Below, one piece after another: positions 37,980 through 50,940 of a stretch of DNA of 64,000 bases (positions are counted from its first letter, which is position 1; the number at the start of each line of letters is the position of its first letter). The notes below the pieces were generated by a model. That model saw only the letters and a program-made list of their open reading frames with translations, was not told the DNA's origin and searched no databases. This DNA is from Ptiloglossa arizonensis (lineage: Eukaryota > Arthropoda > Insecta > Hymenoptera > Colletidae): positions 186,001-250,000 of the forward strand of contig NC_135055.1 of NCBI RefSeq assembly GCF_051014685.1, in the 5' to 3' direction. The translations under genes and the position numbers were made by a program.

Positions 37980-38503
37980 AGTACGCATACCGTTGTAATC
38001 GGGCGAGTTTCTACTTTCAGATGCAACAGAAATTTTGCGGATTGGTCAAACCGTTCGCGAGATATGGCAGTTTTGAGGTAAGAAACGCTTGAGAAACTCC
38101 AAATTTTCGCAGTTCTGATGCTCGAAACGAATACCTAGAGCGGCCTAGGGGAAAACTACTCATACCGTTGTAATCGGGCGTGTTTCTACTTTCAGATGCA
38201 ACAGAAATTTTGCGGATTGGTCAATCTGTTCGCGAGATATGGCAGTTTTGAGGTAAGAAACGCTTGAGAAACTCAAAATTTTCGCAGTTCTGATGCTCGA
38301 AACGCATAACTAGAACGGCCTAGGGGAAAACTAATCATACAGTTGTAATCGGGGAGTTTCTATTTTCTGGTGCAACAGAAATTTTGCGGATTGTTCAATC
38401 CGTTCGCGAGATATGGCAGTTTTGAGGTAAGAAACGCTTGAGAAACTCCAAATTTTCGCAGTTCTGATGCCCGAAACGAATAACTAGAACGGCCAAGGGG
38501 AAA
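37980..38503 (+). repeat. Three-monomer block, downstream copy with a -1 deletion
   Basis: It matches 33955-34479. It carries private changes (AATCTGTTCG at about 38227) and a one-base deletion in its last monomer, making the block 524 bp. Confidence 0.85.
38350..38355 (+). other. One-base deletion (CGGGGAG for CGGGCGAG)
   Basis: The monomer at 38330 lacks the C of GGGCGAG and is 174 bp long. It is one of only two such deletions in the window. Confidence 0.85.
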
Positions 38504-39378
38504 ACTACTCATACAATTGTAATCGGGCGAGTTTCTATTTTCAGGTGCAACAGAAATTTTGCGGATTGGTCAATCCGTTCGCGAGATATGGCACTTTTGA
38601 GGTAAGAAACGCTTGAGAAACTCCAAATTTTCGCAGTTCTGATGCTCGAAACGAATAACTAGAACGGCCTAGGGGAAAACTACTCATACCGTTGTAATCG
38701 GGCGAGTTTATACTTTCAGATGCAACAGAAATTTTGCGGATTGGTCAATCCGTTCGCTAGATATGGCAGTTTGGAGGTAAGAAACGCTTGAGAAACTCCA
38801 AATTTTCGCAGTTCTGATGCTCGAAACGAATAACTAGAACGGCCTAGGGGAAAACTACTCATACCGTTGTAATCGGGCGAGTTTATACTTTCAGATGCAA
38901 CAGAAATTTTGCGGATTGGTCAATCCGTTCGCGAGATATGGCAGTTTTGATGTAAGAAACGCTTGAGAAACTCAAAATTTTCGCAGTTCTGATGCCCGGA
39001 ACGAATAACTGGAACGGCCTAGGGGAAAACTACTCATACCGTTGTAATCGGGCGAGTTTCTACTTTCAGATGCAACAGAAATTTTGCGGATTGGTCAAAC
39101 CCTTCGCGAGATATGGCCGTTTGGAGGTAAGAAACGCTTGAGAAACTCCAAATTTTCGCAGTTCTGATGCTCGAAACGAATAACTAGAACGGCCTAGGGG
39201 AAAACTACTCATACATTTGTAATCGGGCGAGTTTCTATTTTCAGGTGCAACAGAAATTTTGCGGATTGGTCAATCCGTTCGCGAGATATGGCAGTTTTGA
39301 GGTAAGAAACGCTTGAGAAGCTCCAAATTTTCGCAGTTCTGATGCTCGAAACGAATAACTAGAACGGCCTAGGGGAAA

Positions 39379-39728
39379 ACTACTCATACCGTTGTAATCG
39401 GGCGAGTTCCTACTTTCAGATGCAACAGAAATTTTGCGGATTGGTCAATCCGTTCGCGAGATATGGCAGTTTTGAGGTAAGAAACGCTTGAGAAGCTCCA
39501 AATTTTCGCAGTTCTGATGCTCGAAACGAATAACTAGAACGGCCTAGGGGAAAACTACTCATACCGTTGTAATCGGGCGAGTTCCTACTTTCAGATGCAA
39601 CAGAAATTTTGCGGATTGGTCAATCCGTTCGCGAGATATGGCAGTTTTGAGGTAAGAAACGCTTGAGAAACTCCAAATTTTCGCAGTTCTGATGCGCGAA
39701 ACGAATAACTAGAACGGCTTAGGGGAAA
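39379..39728 (+). repeat. Two adjacent GTTCCTAC monomers
   Basis: The monomers at 39379 and 39554 both have GCGAGTTCCTAC, and those at 39204 and 39379 both have GAGAAGCTCC. The middle monomer shares its first part with one neighbour and its second part with the other, as expected from gain of a single monomer by slippage or unequal exchange. Confidence 0.7.
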
Positions 39729-42700
39729 ACTACTCATACCGTTGTAATCGGGCGAGTTTCTACTTTCAGATGCAACAGAAATTTTGCGGATTGGTCAATC
39801 CGTTCGCTAGATATGGCAGTTTTGAGGTAAGAAACGCTTGAGAAACTCAAAATTTTCGCAGTTCTGATGCTCGAAACGCATAACTAGAACGGCCTAGGGG
39901 AAAACTACTCATACAGTTGCAATCGGGCGAGTTTCTATTTTCAGGTGCAACAGAAATTTTGCGGATTGGTCAATCCGTTCGCGAGATATGGCAGTTTTGA
40001 GGTAAGAAACGCTTGAGAAACTCCAAATTTTCGCAGTTCTGATGCTCGAAACGAATAACTAGAACGGCCTAGGGGAAAACTAATCATACAGTTGTAATCG
40101 GGCGAGTTTCTATTTTCTGGTGCAACAGAAATTTTGCGGATTGGTCAATCCGTTCGCGAGATATGGCAGTTTTGAGGTAAGAAACGCTTGAGAAACTCCA
40201 AGTTTTCGCAGTTCTGATGCCCGAAACGAATAACTAGAACGGCCAAGGGGAAAACTACTCATACAGTTGTAATCGGGCGAGTTTCTATTTTCAGGTGCAA
40301 CAGAAATTTTGCGGATTGGTCAATCCGTTCGCGAGATATGGCACTTTTGAGGTAAGAAACGCTTGAGAAGCTCCAAATTTTCGCAGTTCTGATGCTCGAA
40401 ACGAATAACTAGAACGGCCTAGGGGAAAACAACCCATACCGTTGTAATCGGGCGAGTTTCTGCTTTCAGATGCAACAGAAATTTTGCGGATTGGTCAATC
40501 CGTTCGCGAGATATGGCAGTTTTGAGGTAAGAAACGCTTGATAAACTCCAAATTTTCGCAATTCTGATGCTCGAAACGAATAACTAGAACGGCCTAGGGG
40601 AAAGCTACTCATACCGTTGTAATCGGGCGAGTTTCTACTTTCAGATGCAACAGAAATTTTGCGGATTGGTCAATCCGTTCGCTAGATATGGCAGTTTTGA
40701 GGTAAGAAACGCTTGATAAACTCAAAATTTTCGCAGTTCTGATGCTCGAAACGCATAACTAGAACGGCCTAGGGGAAAAGTACGCATACGGTTGTAATCG
40801 GGCGAGTTTCTACTTTCAGATGCAACAGAAATTTTGCGGATTGGTCAATCCGTTCGCGAGATATGGCAGTTTTGAGGTAAGAAACGCTTGAGAAACTCCA
40901 AATTTTCGCAGTTCTGATGCACGAAACGAATAAATAGAACGGCCTAGGGGAAAACTACTCATACCGTTGTAATCGGGCGAGTTTCTACTTTCAGATGCAA
41001 CAGAAATTTTGCGGATTGGTCAATCAGTTCGCTAGATATGGCAGTTTGGAGGTAAGAAACGCTTGAGAAACTCAAAATTTTCGCAGTTCTGATGCTCGAA
41101 ACGCATAACTAGAACGGCCTAGGGGAAAACTACTCATACCGTTGTAATCGGGCGAGTTTCTACTTTCAGATGCAACAGAAATTTTGCGGATTGGTCAATC
41201 CGTTCGCGAGATATGGCAGTTTAGAGGTAAGAAACGCTTGAGAAACTCCAAATTTTCGCAGATCTGATGCTCGAAACGAATAACTAGGACGGCCTAGGGG
41301 AAAACTACTCATACCGTTGTAATCGGGCGGGTTTCTACTTTCAGATGCAATAGAAATTTTGCGGATTGGTCAATCCGTTCGCTAGATATGGCAGTTTTGA
41401 GGTAAGAAACGCTTGAGAAACTCAACATTTTCGCAGTTCTGGTGCCCGGAACGAATAACTGGAATGGCCTAGGGGAAAACTACTCATACCGTTGTAATCG
41501 GACGAGTTTCTACTTTCAGATGCAACAGAAATTTTGCGGATTGGTCAATCCGTTCACGAGATATGACAATTTTGAGGTAAGAAACGCTTGAGAAACTCCA
41601 AATTTTCGCAGTTCTGATGCTCGAAACGAATAACTAGAACGGCCTAGGGGAAAACTACTCATACTGTTGTAATCGGGCGAGTTTCTACTTTAAGATGCAA
41701 CAGAAATTTTGCGGATTGGTCAATCCGTTCGCGAGATATGGCAGTTTGGAGGTAAGAAACGCTTGAGAAACTCAAAATTTTCGCAGTTCTGATGCTCGAA
41801 ACGCATAACTAGAACGGCCTAGGGGAAAACTACTCATACCGTTGTAATCGGGCGAGTTTCTACTTTCAGATGCAACAGAAATTTTGCGGATTGGTCAATC
41901 CGTTCGCGAGATATGGCAGTTTTGAGGTAAGAAACGCTTGAGAAACTCCAAATTTTCGCAGATCTGATGCTCGAAACGAATAACTAGGACGGCCAAGGGG
42001 AAAACTACTCATACAGTTGTAATCGGGCGAGTTTCTACTTTCAGATGCAACAGAAATTTTGCGGATTGGTCAATCCGTTCGCGAGATATGGCAGTTTTGA
42101 GGTAAGAAACGCTTGAGAAACTCCAAATTTTCGCAGTTCTGATGCTGGAAACGAATAAATAGAACGGCCTAGGGGAAAACTACTCATACCGTTGTAATCG
42201 GGCGAGTTTCTACTTTCAGATGCAACAGAAATTTTGCGGATTGGTCAATCAGTTCGCTAGATATGGCAGTTTGGAGGTAAGAAACGCTTGAGAAACTCAA
42301 AATTTTCGCAGTTCTGATGCTCGAAACGCATAACTAGAACGGCCTAGGGGAAAACTTCTCATACCGTTGTAATCGGGCGAGTTTCTACTTTCAGATGCAA
42401 CAGAAATTTTGCGGATTGGTCAATCCGTTCGCGAGATATGGCAGTTTTGATGTAAGAAACGCTTGAGAAACTCCAAATTTTCGCAGATCTGATGCTCGAA
42501 ACGAATAACTAGGACGGCCTAGGGGAAAACTACTCATACCGTTGTAATCGGGCGGGTTTCTACTTTCAGATGCAACAGAAATTTTGCGGATTGGTCAATC
42601 CGTTCGCGACATATGGCAGTTTTGAGGTAAGAAACGCTTGAGAAACTCCAAATTTTCGCAATTCTGATGCTCGAAACGAATAACAAGAACGGCCTAGGGG

Positions 42701-43403
42701 AAAACTACTCATACCGTTGTAATCGGGCGAGTTTCTACTTTCAGATGCAACAGAAATTTTGCGGATTGGTCAATCCGTTCGCAAGATATGGCAGTTTTGA
42801 GGTAAGAAACGCTTGAGAAACTCCAAATTTTCGCAGTTCTGATGCTCGAAACGCATAACTAGAACGGCCTAGGGGAAAACTTCTCATACCGTTGTAATCG
42901 GGCGAGTTTCTACTTTCAGATGCAACAGAAATTTTGCGGATTGGTCAATCCGTTCGCGAGATATGGCAGTTTTGAGGTAAGAAACGCTTGAGAAACTCCA
43001 AATTTTCGCAGATCTGATGCTCGAAACGAATAACTAGGACGGCCTAGGGGAAAACTACTCATACCGTTGTAATCGGGCGGGTTTCTACTTTCAGATGCAA
43101 CAGAAATTTTGCGGATTGGTCAATCCGTTCGCGACATATGGCAGTTTTGAGGTAAGAAACGCTTGAGAAACTCCAAATTTTCGCAATTCTGATGCTCGAA
43201 ACGAATAACTAGAACGGCCTAGGGGAAAACTACTCATACCGTTGTAATCGGGCGAGTTTCTACTTTCAGATGCAACAGAAATTTTGCGGATTGGTCAATC
43301 CGTTCGCAAGATATGGCAGTTTTGAGGTAAGAAACGCTTGAGAAACTCAAAATTTTCGCAGTTCTGATGCCCGAAACGAATAACTAGAACGGCCAACGGG
43401 AAA

Positions 43404-43579
43404 ACTACTCATACCGTTGTAATCGGGCGAGTTTCTACTTTCAGATGCAACAAAAATTTTGCGGATTGGTCAATCCGTTCGCTAGATATGGCAGTTTGGA
43501 TTGTAAGAGACGCTTGAGAAACACAAAATTTTCGCAGTTCTGATGCTCGAAACGAATAACTAGAACGGCCTAGGGGAAA
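43404..43579 (+). repeat. 176-bp monomer, first of an adjacent near-identical pair
   Basis: It has the rare combination GCAACAAAAATTTT and GGATTGTAAGAG. The next monomer (43580-43755) has the same combination and differs, as far as I can see, at one base. Confidence 0.85.
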
Positions 43580-43755
43580 ACTACTCATACCGATGTAATC
43601 GGGCGAGTTTCTACTTTCAGATGCAACAAAAATTTTGCGGATTGGTCAATCCGTTCGCTAGATATGGCAGTTTGGATTGTAAGAGACGCTTGAGAAACAC
43701 AAAATTTTCGCAGTTCTGATGCTCGAAACGAATAACTAGAACGGCCTAGGGGAAA
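43580..43755 (+). repeat. 176-bp monomer, second of an adjacent near-identical pair
   Basis: Identical to 43404-43579 except CCGATGTAAT for CCGTTGTAAT (A at 43593). This is the clearest single-monomer duplication in the window. Confidence 0.85.
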
Positions 43756-46700
43756 ACTACTCATACCGTTGTAATCGGGCGAGTTTCTACTTTCAGATGC
43801 AACAGAAATTTTGCGGATTGGTCAATCCGTTCGCGAGATATGGCAGTTTTGAGGTAAGAAACGCTTGAGAAACTCCAAATTTTCGCAGATCTGATGCTCG
43901 AAACGAATAACTAGGACGGCCAAGGGAAAAACTACTCATACAGTTGTAATCGGGCGAGTTTCTACTTTCAGATGCAACAGAAATTTTGCGGATTGGTCAA
44001 TCCGTTCGCGACATATGGCAGTTTTGAGGTAAGAAACGCTTGAGAAACTCCAAATTTTCGCAATTCTGATGCTCGAAACGAATAACTAGAACGGCCTAGG
44101 GGAAAACTACTCATACCGTTGTAATCGGGCGAGTTTCTACTTTCAGATGCAACAGAAATTTTGCGGATTGGTCAATCCGTTCGCAAGTTATGGCAGTTTT
44201 GAGGTAAGAAACGCTTGAGAAACTCAAAATTTTGGCAGTTCTGATGCCCGAAACGAATAACTAGAACGGCCAACGGGAAAACTACTCATACCGTTGTAAT
44301 CGGGCGAGTTTCTACTTTCAGATGCAACAGAAATTTTGCGGATTGGTCAATCCGTTCGCTAGATATGGCAGTTTGGAGTGTAAGAGACGCTTGTGAAACA
44401 CAAAATTTTCGCAGTTCTGATGCTCGAAACGAATAACTAGAACGGCCTAGGGGAAAACTACTCATACCGTTGTAATCGGGCGAGTTTCTACTTTCAGATG
44501 CAACAGAAATTTTGCGGATTTGTCAATCCGTTCGCTAGATATGGCAGTTTTGAGGTAAGAAACGCTTGAGAAACTCAACATTTTCGCAGTTCTGGTGCCC
44601 GGAACGAATAACTGGAATGGCCTAGGGGAAAACTACTCATACCGTTGTAATCGGGCGAGTTTCTACTTTCAGATGCAACAGAAATTTTGCGGATTGGTCA
44701 ATCCGTTCACGAGATATGACAATTTTGAGGTAAGAAACGCTTGAGAAACTCCAAATTTTCGCAGTTCTGATGCTCGAAACGAATAACTAGAACGGCCAAG
44801 GGGAAAACTACTCATACCATTGTAATCGAGCGAGTTTCTACTTTCAGATGCAACAGAAATTTTGCGGATTGGTCAATCCGTTCGCAAGATATGGCAGTTT
44901 TGATGTAAGAAACGCTTGAGAAACTCAAAATTTTCGCAGTTCTGATGCCCGAAACGAATAACTAGAACGGCCAACGGGAAAACTACTCATACCGTTGTAA
45001 TCGGGCGAGTTTCTACTTTCAGATGCAACAGAAATTTTGCGGATTGGTCAATCCGTTCGCTAGATATGGCAGTTTGGAGTGTAAGAGACGCTTGTGAAAC
45101 ACAAAATTTTCGCAGTTCTGATGCTCGAAACGAATAACTAGAACGGCCTAGGGGAAAACTACTCATACCGTTGTAATCGGGCGAGTTTCTACTTTCAGAT
45201 GCAACAGAAATTTTGCGGATTTGTCAATCCGTTCGCGAGATATGGCAGTTTTGAGGTAAGAAACGCTTGAGAAACTCCAAATTTTCGCAGATCTGATGCT
45301 CGAAACGAATAACTAGGACGGCCAAGGGGAAAACTACTCAAACAGTTGTAATCGGGCGAGTTTCTACTTTCAGATGCAACAGAAATTTTGCGGATTGGTC
45401 AATCCGTTCGCGAGATATGGCAGTTTTGAGGTAAGAAACGCTTGAGAAACTCCAAATTTTCGCAGATCTGATGCTCGAAACGAATAACTAGGACGGCCTA
45501 GGGGAAAACTACTCATACCGTTGTAATCGGGCGGGTTTCTACTTTCAGATGCAACAGAAATTTTGCGGATTGGTCAATCCGTTCGCGACATATGGCAGTT
45601 TTGAGGTAAGAAACGCTTGAGAAACTCCAAATTTTCGCAATTCTGATGCTCGAAACGAATAACTAGAACGGCCTAGGGGAAAACTACTCATACCGTTGTA
45701 ATCGGGCGAGTTTCTACTTTCAGATGCAACAGAAATTTTGCGGATTTGTCAATCCGTTCGCTAGATACGGCAGTTTTGAGGTAAGAAACGCTTGAGAAAC
45801 TCAACATTTTCGCAGTTCTGGTGCCCGGAACGAATAACTGGAATGGCCTAGGGGAAAACTACTCATACCGTTGTAATCGGGCGAGTTTCTACTTTCAGAT
45901 GCAACGGAAATTTTGCGGATTGGTCAATCCGTTCACGAGATATGACAATTTTGAGGTAAGAAACGCTTGAGAAACTCCAAATTTTCGCAGTTCTCATGCC
46001 CGGAACGAATAACTAGAACGGCCAAGGGGAAAACTTCTCAAACCGTTGTATTCGGGCGAGTTTCTACTTTCAGATGCAACAGAAATTTTGCGGATTGGTC
46101 CATCCGTTCGCTAGATATGGCAGTTTGGAGTGTAAGAGACGCTTGTGAAACTCCAAATTTTCGCAGTTCTGATGCTCGAAACGAATAACTAGAACGGCCA
46201 AGGGGAAAACTACTCATACCATTGTAATCGAGCGAGTTTCTACTTTCAGATGCAACAGAAATTTTGCGGATTGGTCAATCCGTTCGCAAGATATGGCAGT
46301 TTTGATGTAAGAAACGCTTGAGAAACTCAAAATTTTCGCAGTTCTGATGCCCGAAACGAATAACTAGAACGGCCAACGGGAAAACTACTCATACCGTTGT
46401 AATCGGGCGAGTTTCTACTTTCAGATGCAACAGAAATTTTGCGGATTGGTCAATCCGTTCGCTAGATATGGCAGTTTGGAGTGTAAGAGACGCTTGTGAA
46501 ACACAAAATTTTCGCAGTTCTGATGCTCGAAACGAATAACTAGAACGGCCTAGGGGAAAACTACTCATACCGTTGTAATCGGGCGAGTTTCTACTTTCAG
46601 ATGCAACAGAAATTTTGCGGATTTGTCAATCCGTTCGCGAGATATGGCAGTTTTGAGGTCAGAAACGCTTGAGAAACTCAAAATTTTCGCAGTTCTGATG

Positions 46701-47259
46701 CTCGAAACGAATAAATAGAACGGCCTAGGGGAAAACTACTCATACCGTTGTAATCGGGCGAGTTTCTACTTTCAGATGCAGCAGAAATTTTGCGGATTGG
46801 TAAATCCGTTCGCGAGATATGGCAGTTTTGAGGTAAGAAACGCTTGAGAAACTCCAAATTTTCGCAGATCTGATGCTCGAAATGAATAACTAGAACGGCC
46901 TAGGGGAAAACTTCTCAAACCGTTGTATTCGGGCGAGTTTCTACTTTCAGATGCAACAGAAATTTTGCGGATTGGTCAATCCGTTCGCTAGATATGGCAG
47001 TTTGGAGGTAAGAAACGCTTGAGAAACTCCAAATTTTCGCAGTTCTCATGCCCGGAACGAATAACTAGAACGGCCAAGGGGAAAACTTCTCAAACCGTTG
47101 TATTCGGGCGAGTTTCTACTTTCAGATGCAACAGAAATTTTGCGGATTGGTCCATCCGTTCGCTAGATATGGCAGTTTGGAGGTAAGAAACGCTTGAGAA
47201 ACTCCAAATTTTCGCAGTTCTGATGCTCGAAACGAATAACTAGAACGGCCAACGGGAAA

Positions 47260-48661
47260 ACTACTCATACCGTTGTAATCGGGCGAGTTTCTACTTTCAG
47301 ATGCAACAGAAATTTTGCGGATTGGTCAATCAGTTCGCTAGATATGGCAGTTTGGAGTGTAAGAGACGCTTGTGAAACACAAAATTTTCGCAGTTCTGAT
47401 GCTCGAAACGAATAACTAGAACGGCCTAGGGGAAAACTACTCATACCGTTGTAATCGGGCGAGTTTCTACTTTCAGATGCAACAGAAATTTTGCGGATTT
47501 GTCAATCCGTTCGCTAGATATGGCAGTTTTGAGGTAAGAAACGCTTGAGAAACTCAACATTTTCGCAGTTCTGGTGCCCGGAACGAATAACTGGAATGGC
47601 CTAGGGGAAAACTACTCATACCGTTGTAATCGGGCGAGTTTCTACTTTCAGATGCAACAGAAATTTTGCGGATTGGTCAATCCGTTCACGAGATATGACA
47701 ATTTTGATGTAAGAAACGCTTGAGAAACTCAAAATTTTCGCAGTTCTGATGCCCGAAACGAATAACTAGAACGGCCAACGGGAAAACTACTCATACCGTT
47801 GTAATCGGGCGAGTTTCTACTTTCAGATGCAACAGAAATTTTGCGGATTGGTCAATCCGTTCGCTAGATATGGCAGTTTGGAGTGTAAGAGACGCTTGTG
47901 AAACACAAAATTTTCGCAGTTCTGATGCTCGAAACGAATAACTAGAACGGCCTAGGGGAAAACTACTCATACCGTTGTAATCGGGCGAGTTTCTACTTTC
48001 AGATGCAACAGAAATTTTGCGGATTTGTCAATCCGTTCGCGAGATATGGCAGTTTTGAGGTAAGAAACGCTTGAGAAACTCCAAATTTTCGCAGATCTGA
48101 TGCTCGAAACGAATAACTAGGACGGCCAAGGGGAAAACTACTCAAACAGTTGTAATCGGGCGAGTTTCTACTTTCAGATGCAACAGAAATTTTGCGGATT
48201 GGTCAATCCGTTCGCGAGATATGGCAGTTTTGAGGTAAGAAACGCTTGAGAAACTCCAAATTTTCGCAGATCTGATGCTCGAAACGAATAACTAGGACGG
48301 CCTAGGGGAAAACTACTCATACCGTTGTAATCGGGCGGGTTTCTACTTTCAGATGCAACAGAAATTTTGCGGATTGGTCAATCCGTTCGCGACATATGGC
48401 AGTTTTGAGGTAAGAAACGCTTGAGAAACTCCAAATTTTCGCAATTCTGATGCTCGAAACGAATAACTAGAACGGCCTAGGGGAAAACTACTCATACCGT
48501 TGTAATCGGGCGAGTTTCTACTTTCAGATGCAACAGAAATTTTGCGGATTGGTCAATCCGTTCGCGAGATATGGCAGTTTTGAGGTAAGAAACGCTTGAG
48601 AAACTCAAAATTTTCGCAGTTCTGATGCCCGAAACGAATAACTAGAACGGCCAACGGGAAA
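47260..48661 (+). repeat. 8-mer HOR unit D (1402 bp), divergent first copy
   Basis: Length and the positions of its two 176-bp monomers match the later copies. It shares the BglII (AGATCT), NdeI (CATATG) and CAATTC monomers in order. It differs in its first monomers (AATCAGTTCG, GGATTTGTC, GACAATTTTGATG), and GCGAGATATGG stands where later copies have GCAAGATATGG. Confidence 0.82.
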
Positions 48662-48837
48662 ACTACTCATACCGTTGTAATCGGGCGAGTTTCTACTTTC
48701 AGATGCAACAGAAATTTTGCGGATTGGTCAATCCGTTCGCTAGATATGGCAGTTTGGAGTGTAAGAGACGCTTGTGAAACACAAAATTTTCGCAGTTCTG
48801 ATGCTCGAAACGAATAACTAGAACGGCCTAGGGGAAA
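48662..48837 (+). repeat. Representative 176-bp monomer variant (GAGTGTAAGAG type)
   Basis: Where most monomers read GAGGTAAGAAACGCTTGAG, this type reads GAGTGTAAGAGACGCTTGTG, one base longer. It is followed by AAACACAAAATTTTCG and combined upstream with CGCTAGATATGGCAGTTTGG. I count 25 one-base-longer monomers with this inserted T. The insertion lies at about 25473, 26875, 30551, 43500, 43676, 44378, 45079, 46130, 46481, 47357, 47883, 48759, 49285, 50161, 50687, 51038, 51564, 52440, 52966, 53842 and 55243. A GTGTACGAG subtype is at 59793, 60669, 61195 and 62771. The shared insertion points to a single origin followed by spread. Confidence 0.9.
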
Positions 48838-50063
48838 ACTACTCATACCGTTGTAATCGGGCGAGTTTCTACTTTCAGATGCAACAGAAATTTTGCGGAT
48901 TGGTCAATCCGTTCGCTAGATATGACAATTTTGAGGTAAGAAACGCTTGAGAAACTCAACATTTTCGCAGTTCTGGTGCCCGGAACGAATAACTGGAATG
49001 GCCTAGGGGAAAACTACTCATACCGTTGTAATCGGGCGAGTTTCTACTTTCAGATGCAACGGAAATTTTGCGGATTGGTCAATCCGTTCACGAGATATGA
49101 CAATTTTGAGGTAAGAAACGCTTGAGAAACTCCAAATTTTCGCAGTTCTGATGCTCGAAACGAATAACTAGAACGGCCTAGGGGAAAACTACTCATACCG
49201 TTGTAATCGGGCGAGTTTCTACTTTCAGATGCAACAGAAATTTTGCGGATTGGTCAATCCGTTCGCTAGATATGGCAGTTTGGAGTGTAAGAGACGCTTG
49301 TGAAACACAAAACTTTCGCAGTTCTGATGCTCGAAACGAATAACTAGAACGGCCTAGGGGAAAACTACTCATACCGTTGTAATCGGGCGAGTTTCTACTT
49401 TCAGATGCAACAGAAATTTTGCGGATTTGTCAATCCGTTCGCGAGATATGGCAGTTTTGAGGTAAGAAACGCTTGAGAAACTCCAAATTTTCGCAGATCT
49501 GATGCTCGAAACGAATAACTAGGACGGCCAAGGGGAAAACTACTCAAACAGTTGTAATCGGGCGAGTTTCTACTTTCAGATGCAACAGAAATTTTGCGGA
49601 TTGGTCAATCCGTTCGCGAGATATGGCAGTTTTGAGGTAAGAAACGCTTGAGAAACTCCAAATTTTCGCAGATCTGATGCTCGAAACGAATAACTAGGAC
49701 GGCCTAGGGGAAAACTACTCATACCGTTGTAATCGGGCGGGTTTCTACTTTCAGATGCAACAGAAATTTTGCGGATTGGTCAATCCGTTCGCGACATATG
49801 GCAGTTTTGAGGTAAGAAACGCTTGAGAAACTCCAAATTTTCGCAATTCTGATGCTCGAAACGAATAACTAGAACGGCCTAGGGGAAAACTACTCATACC
49901 GTTGTAATCGGGCGAGTTTCTACTTTCAGATGCAACAGAAATTTTGCGGATTGGTCAATCCGTTCGCAAGATATGGCAGTTTTGAGGTAAGAAACGCTTG
50001 AGAAACTCAAAATTTTCGCAGTTCTGATGCCCGAAACGAATAACTAGAACGGCCAACGGGAAA
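48662..50063 (+). repeat. 8-mer HOR unit D (1402 bp), copy 2
   Basis: Eight monomers, six of 175 bp and two of 176 bp, in the following order. (1) GTGTAAG. (2) GCTAG/GACAATTTT/CAACATTTT/GGAATGG. (3) GCAACGG/CACGAG/GACAATTTT. (4) GTGTAAG. (5) GGATTTGTC/AGATCTG/CCAAGG. (6) ACTCAAACAG/AGATCTG/CCTAGG. (7) GGGCGGG/GACATATGG/CAATTC. (8) GCAAG/CCAACGGG. It has a private C in AAACTTTCGC at about 49313. Confidence 0.9.
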
Positions 50064-50940
50064 ACTACTCATACCGTTGTAATCGGGCGAGTTTCTACTT
50101 TCAGATGCAACAGAAATTTTGCGGATTGGTCAATCCGTTCGCTAGATATGGCAGTTTGGAGTGTAAGAGACGCTTGTGAAACACAAAATTTTCGCAGTTC
50201 TGATGCTCGAAACGAATAACTAGAACGGCCTAGGGGAAAACTACTCATACCGTTGTAATCGGGCGAGTTTCTACTTTCAGATGCAACAGAAATTTTGCGG
50301 ATTGGTCAATCCGTTCGCTAGATATGACAATTTTGAGGTAAGAAACGCTTGAGAAACTCAACATTTTCGCAGTTCTGGTGCCCGGAACGAATAACTGGAA
50401 TGGCCTAGGGGAAAACTACTCATACCGTTGTAATCGGGCGAGTTTCTACTTTCAGATGCAACGGAAATTTTGCGGATTGGTCAATCCGTTCACGAGATAT
50501 GACAATTTTGAGGTAAGAAACGCTTGAGAAACTCCAAATTTTCGCAGTTCTGATGCTCGAAACGAATAACTAGAACGGCCTAGGGGAAAACTACTCATAC
50601 CGTTGTAATCGGGCGAGTTTCTACTTTCAGATGCAACAGAAATTTTGCGGATTGGTCAATCCGTTCGCTAGATATGGCAGTTTGGAGTGTAAGAGACGCT
50701 TGTGAAACACAAAATTTTCGCAGTTCTGATGCTCGAAACGAATAACTAGAACGGCCTAGGGGAAAACTACTCATACCGTTGTAATCGGGCGAGTTTCTAC
50801 TTTCAGATGCAACAGAAATTTTGCGGATTGGTCAATCCGTTCGCAAGATATGGCAGTTTTGAGGTAAGAAACGCTTGAGAAACTCAAAATTTTCGCAGTT
50901 CTGATGCCCGAAACGAATAACTAGAACGGCCAACGGGAAA
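50064..50940 (+). repeat. 8-mer HOR unit D, copy 3 lacking three monomers (877 bp)
   Basis: It contains monomers 1, 2, 3, 4 and 8 of the 1402-bp unit. Monomers 5-7 (both AGATCT types and the CATATG type) are absent, a clean loss of 525 bp. Both 176-bp monomers remain. Confidence 0.88.

Larger units (their letters stand above)
31680..43403 (+). repeat. Irregular satellite domain without a dominant HOR
   Basis: About 67 monomers, all 175 bp except one of 174. Types seen mainly here are CTAATCATACAG with TCTATTTTCTGGTGC (34305, 34655, 35355, 38330, 40079) and GATGCAACCG (34480, 34830, 35530, 36405). Short block duplications occur at several spacings: 2 monomers (34305/34655), 3 monomers (ACTTCTCATACC at about 42352 and 42877), 7 monomers (CAATCAGTTCG at 41021 and 42246) and 23 monomers (33955/37980). 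No gene or foreign sequence interrupts it. Confidence 0.8.
43404..47259 (+). repeat. Transitional domain rich in 176-bp monomers
   Basis: Six monomers carry the inserted T, at irregular spacings (176, 702, 701, 1051 and 351 bp). They are mixed with GACATATGG, AGATCTG, CAACGGG and GACAATTTT types. These are the components that form the regular 8-mer in the next domain, but here in shuffled order. The forward open frame at 45967-46188 is a chance product of the repeat. Confidence 0.78.

Noticed and set aside
45967..46188. Forward open frame of 73 codons
   Set aside because: Produced by chance loss of stops in variant monomers, with a frame shift from one monomer to the next. It crosses monomer boundaries with no sign of coding constraint. 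The same holds for 4481-4663, 59659-59865 and 59793-59984.
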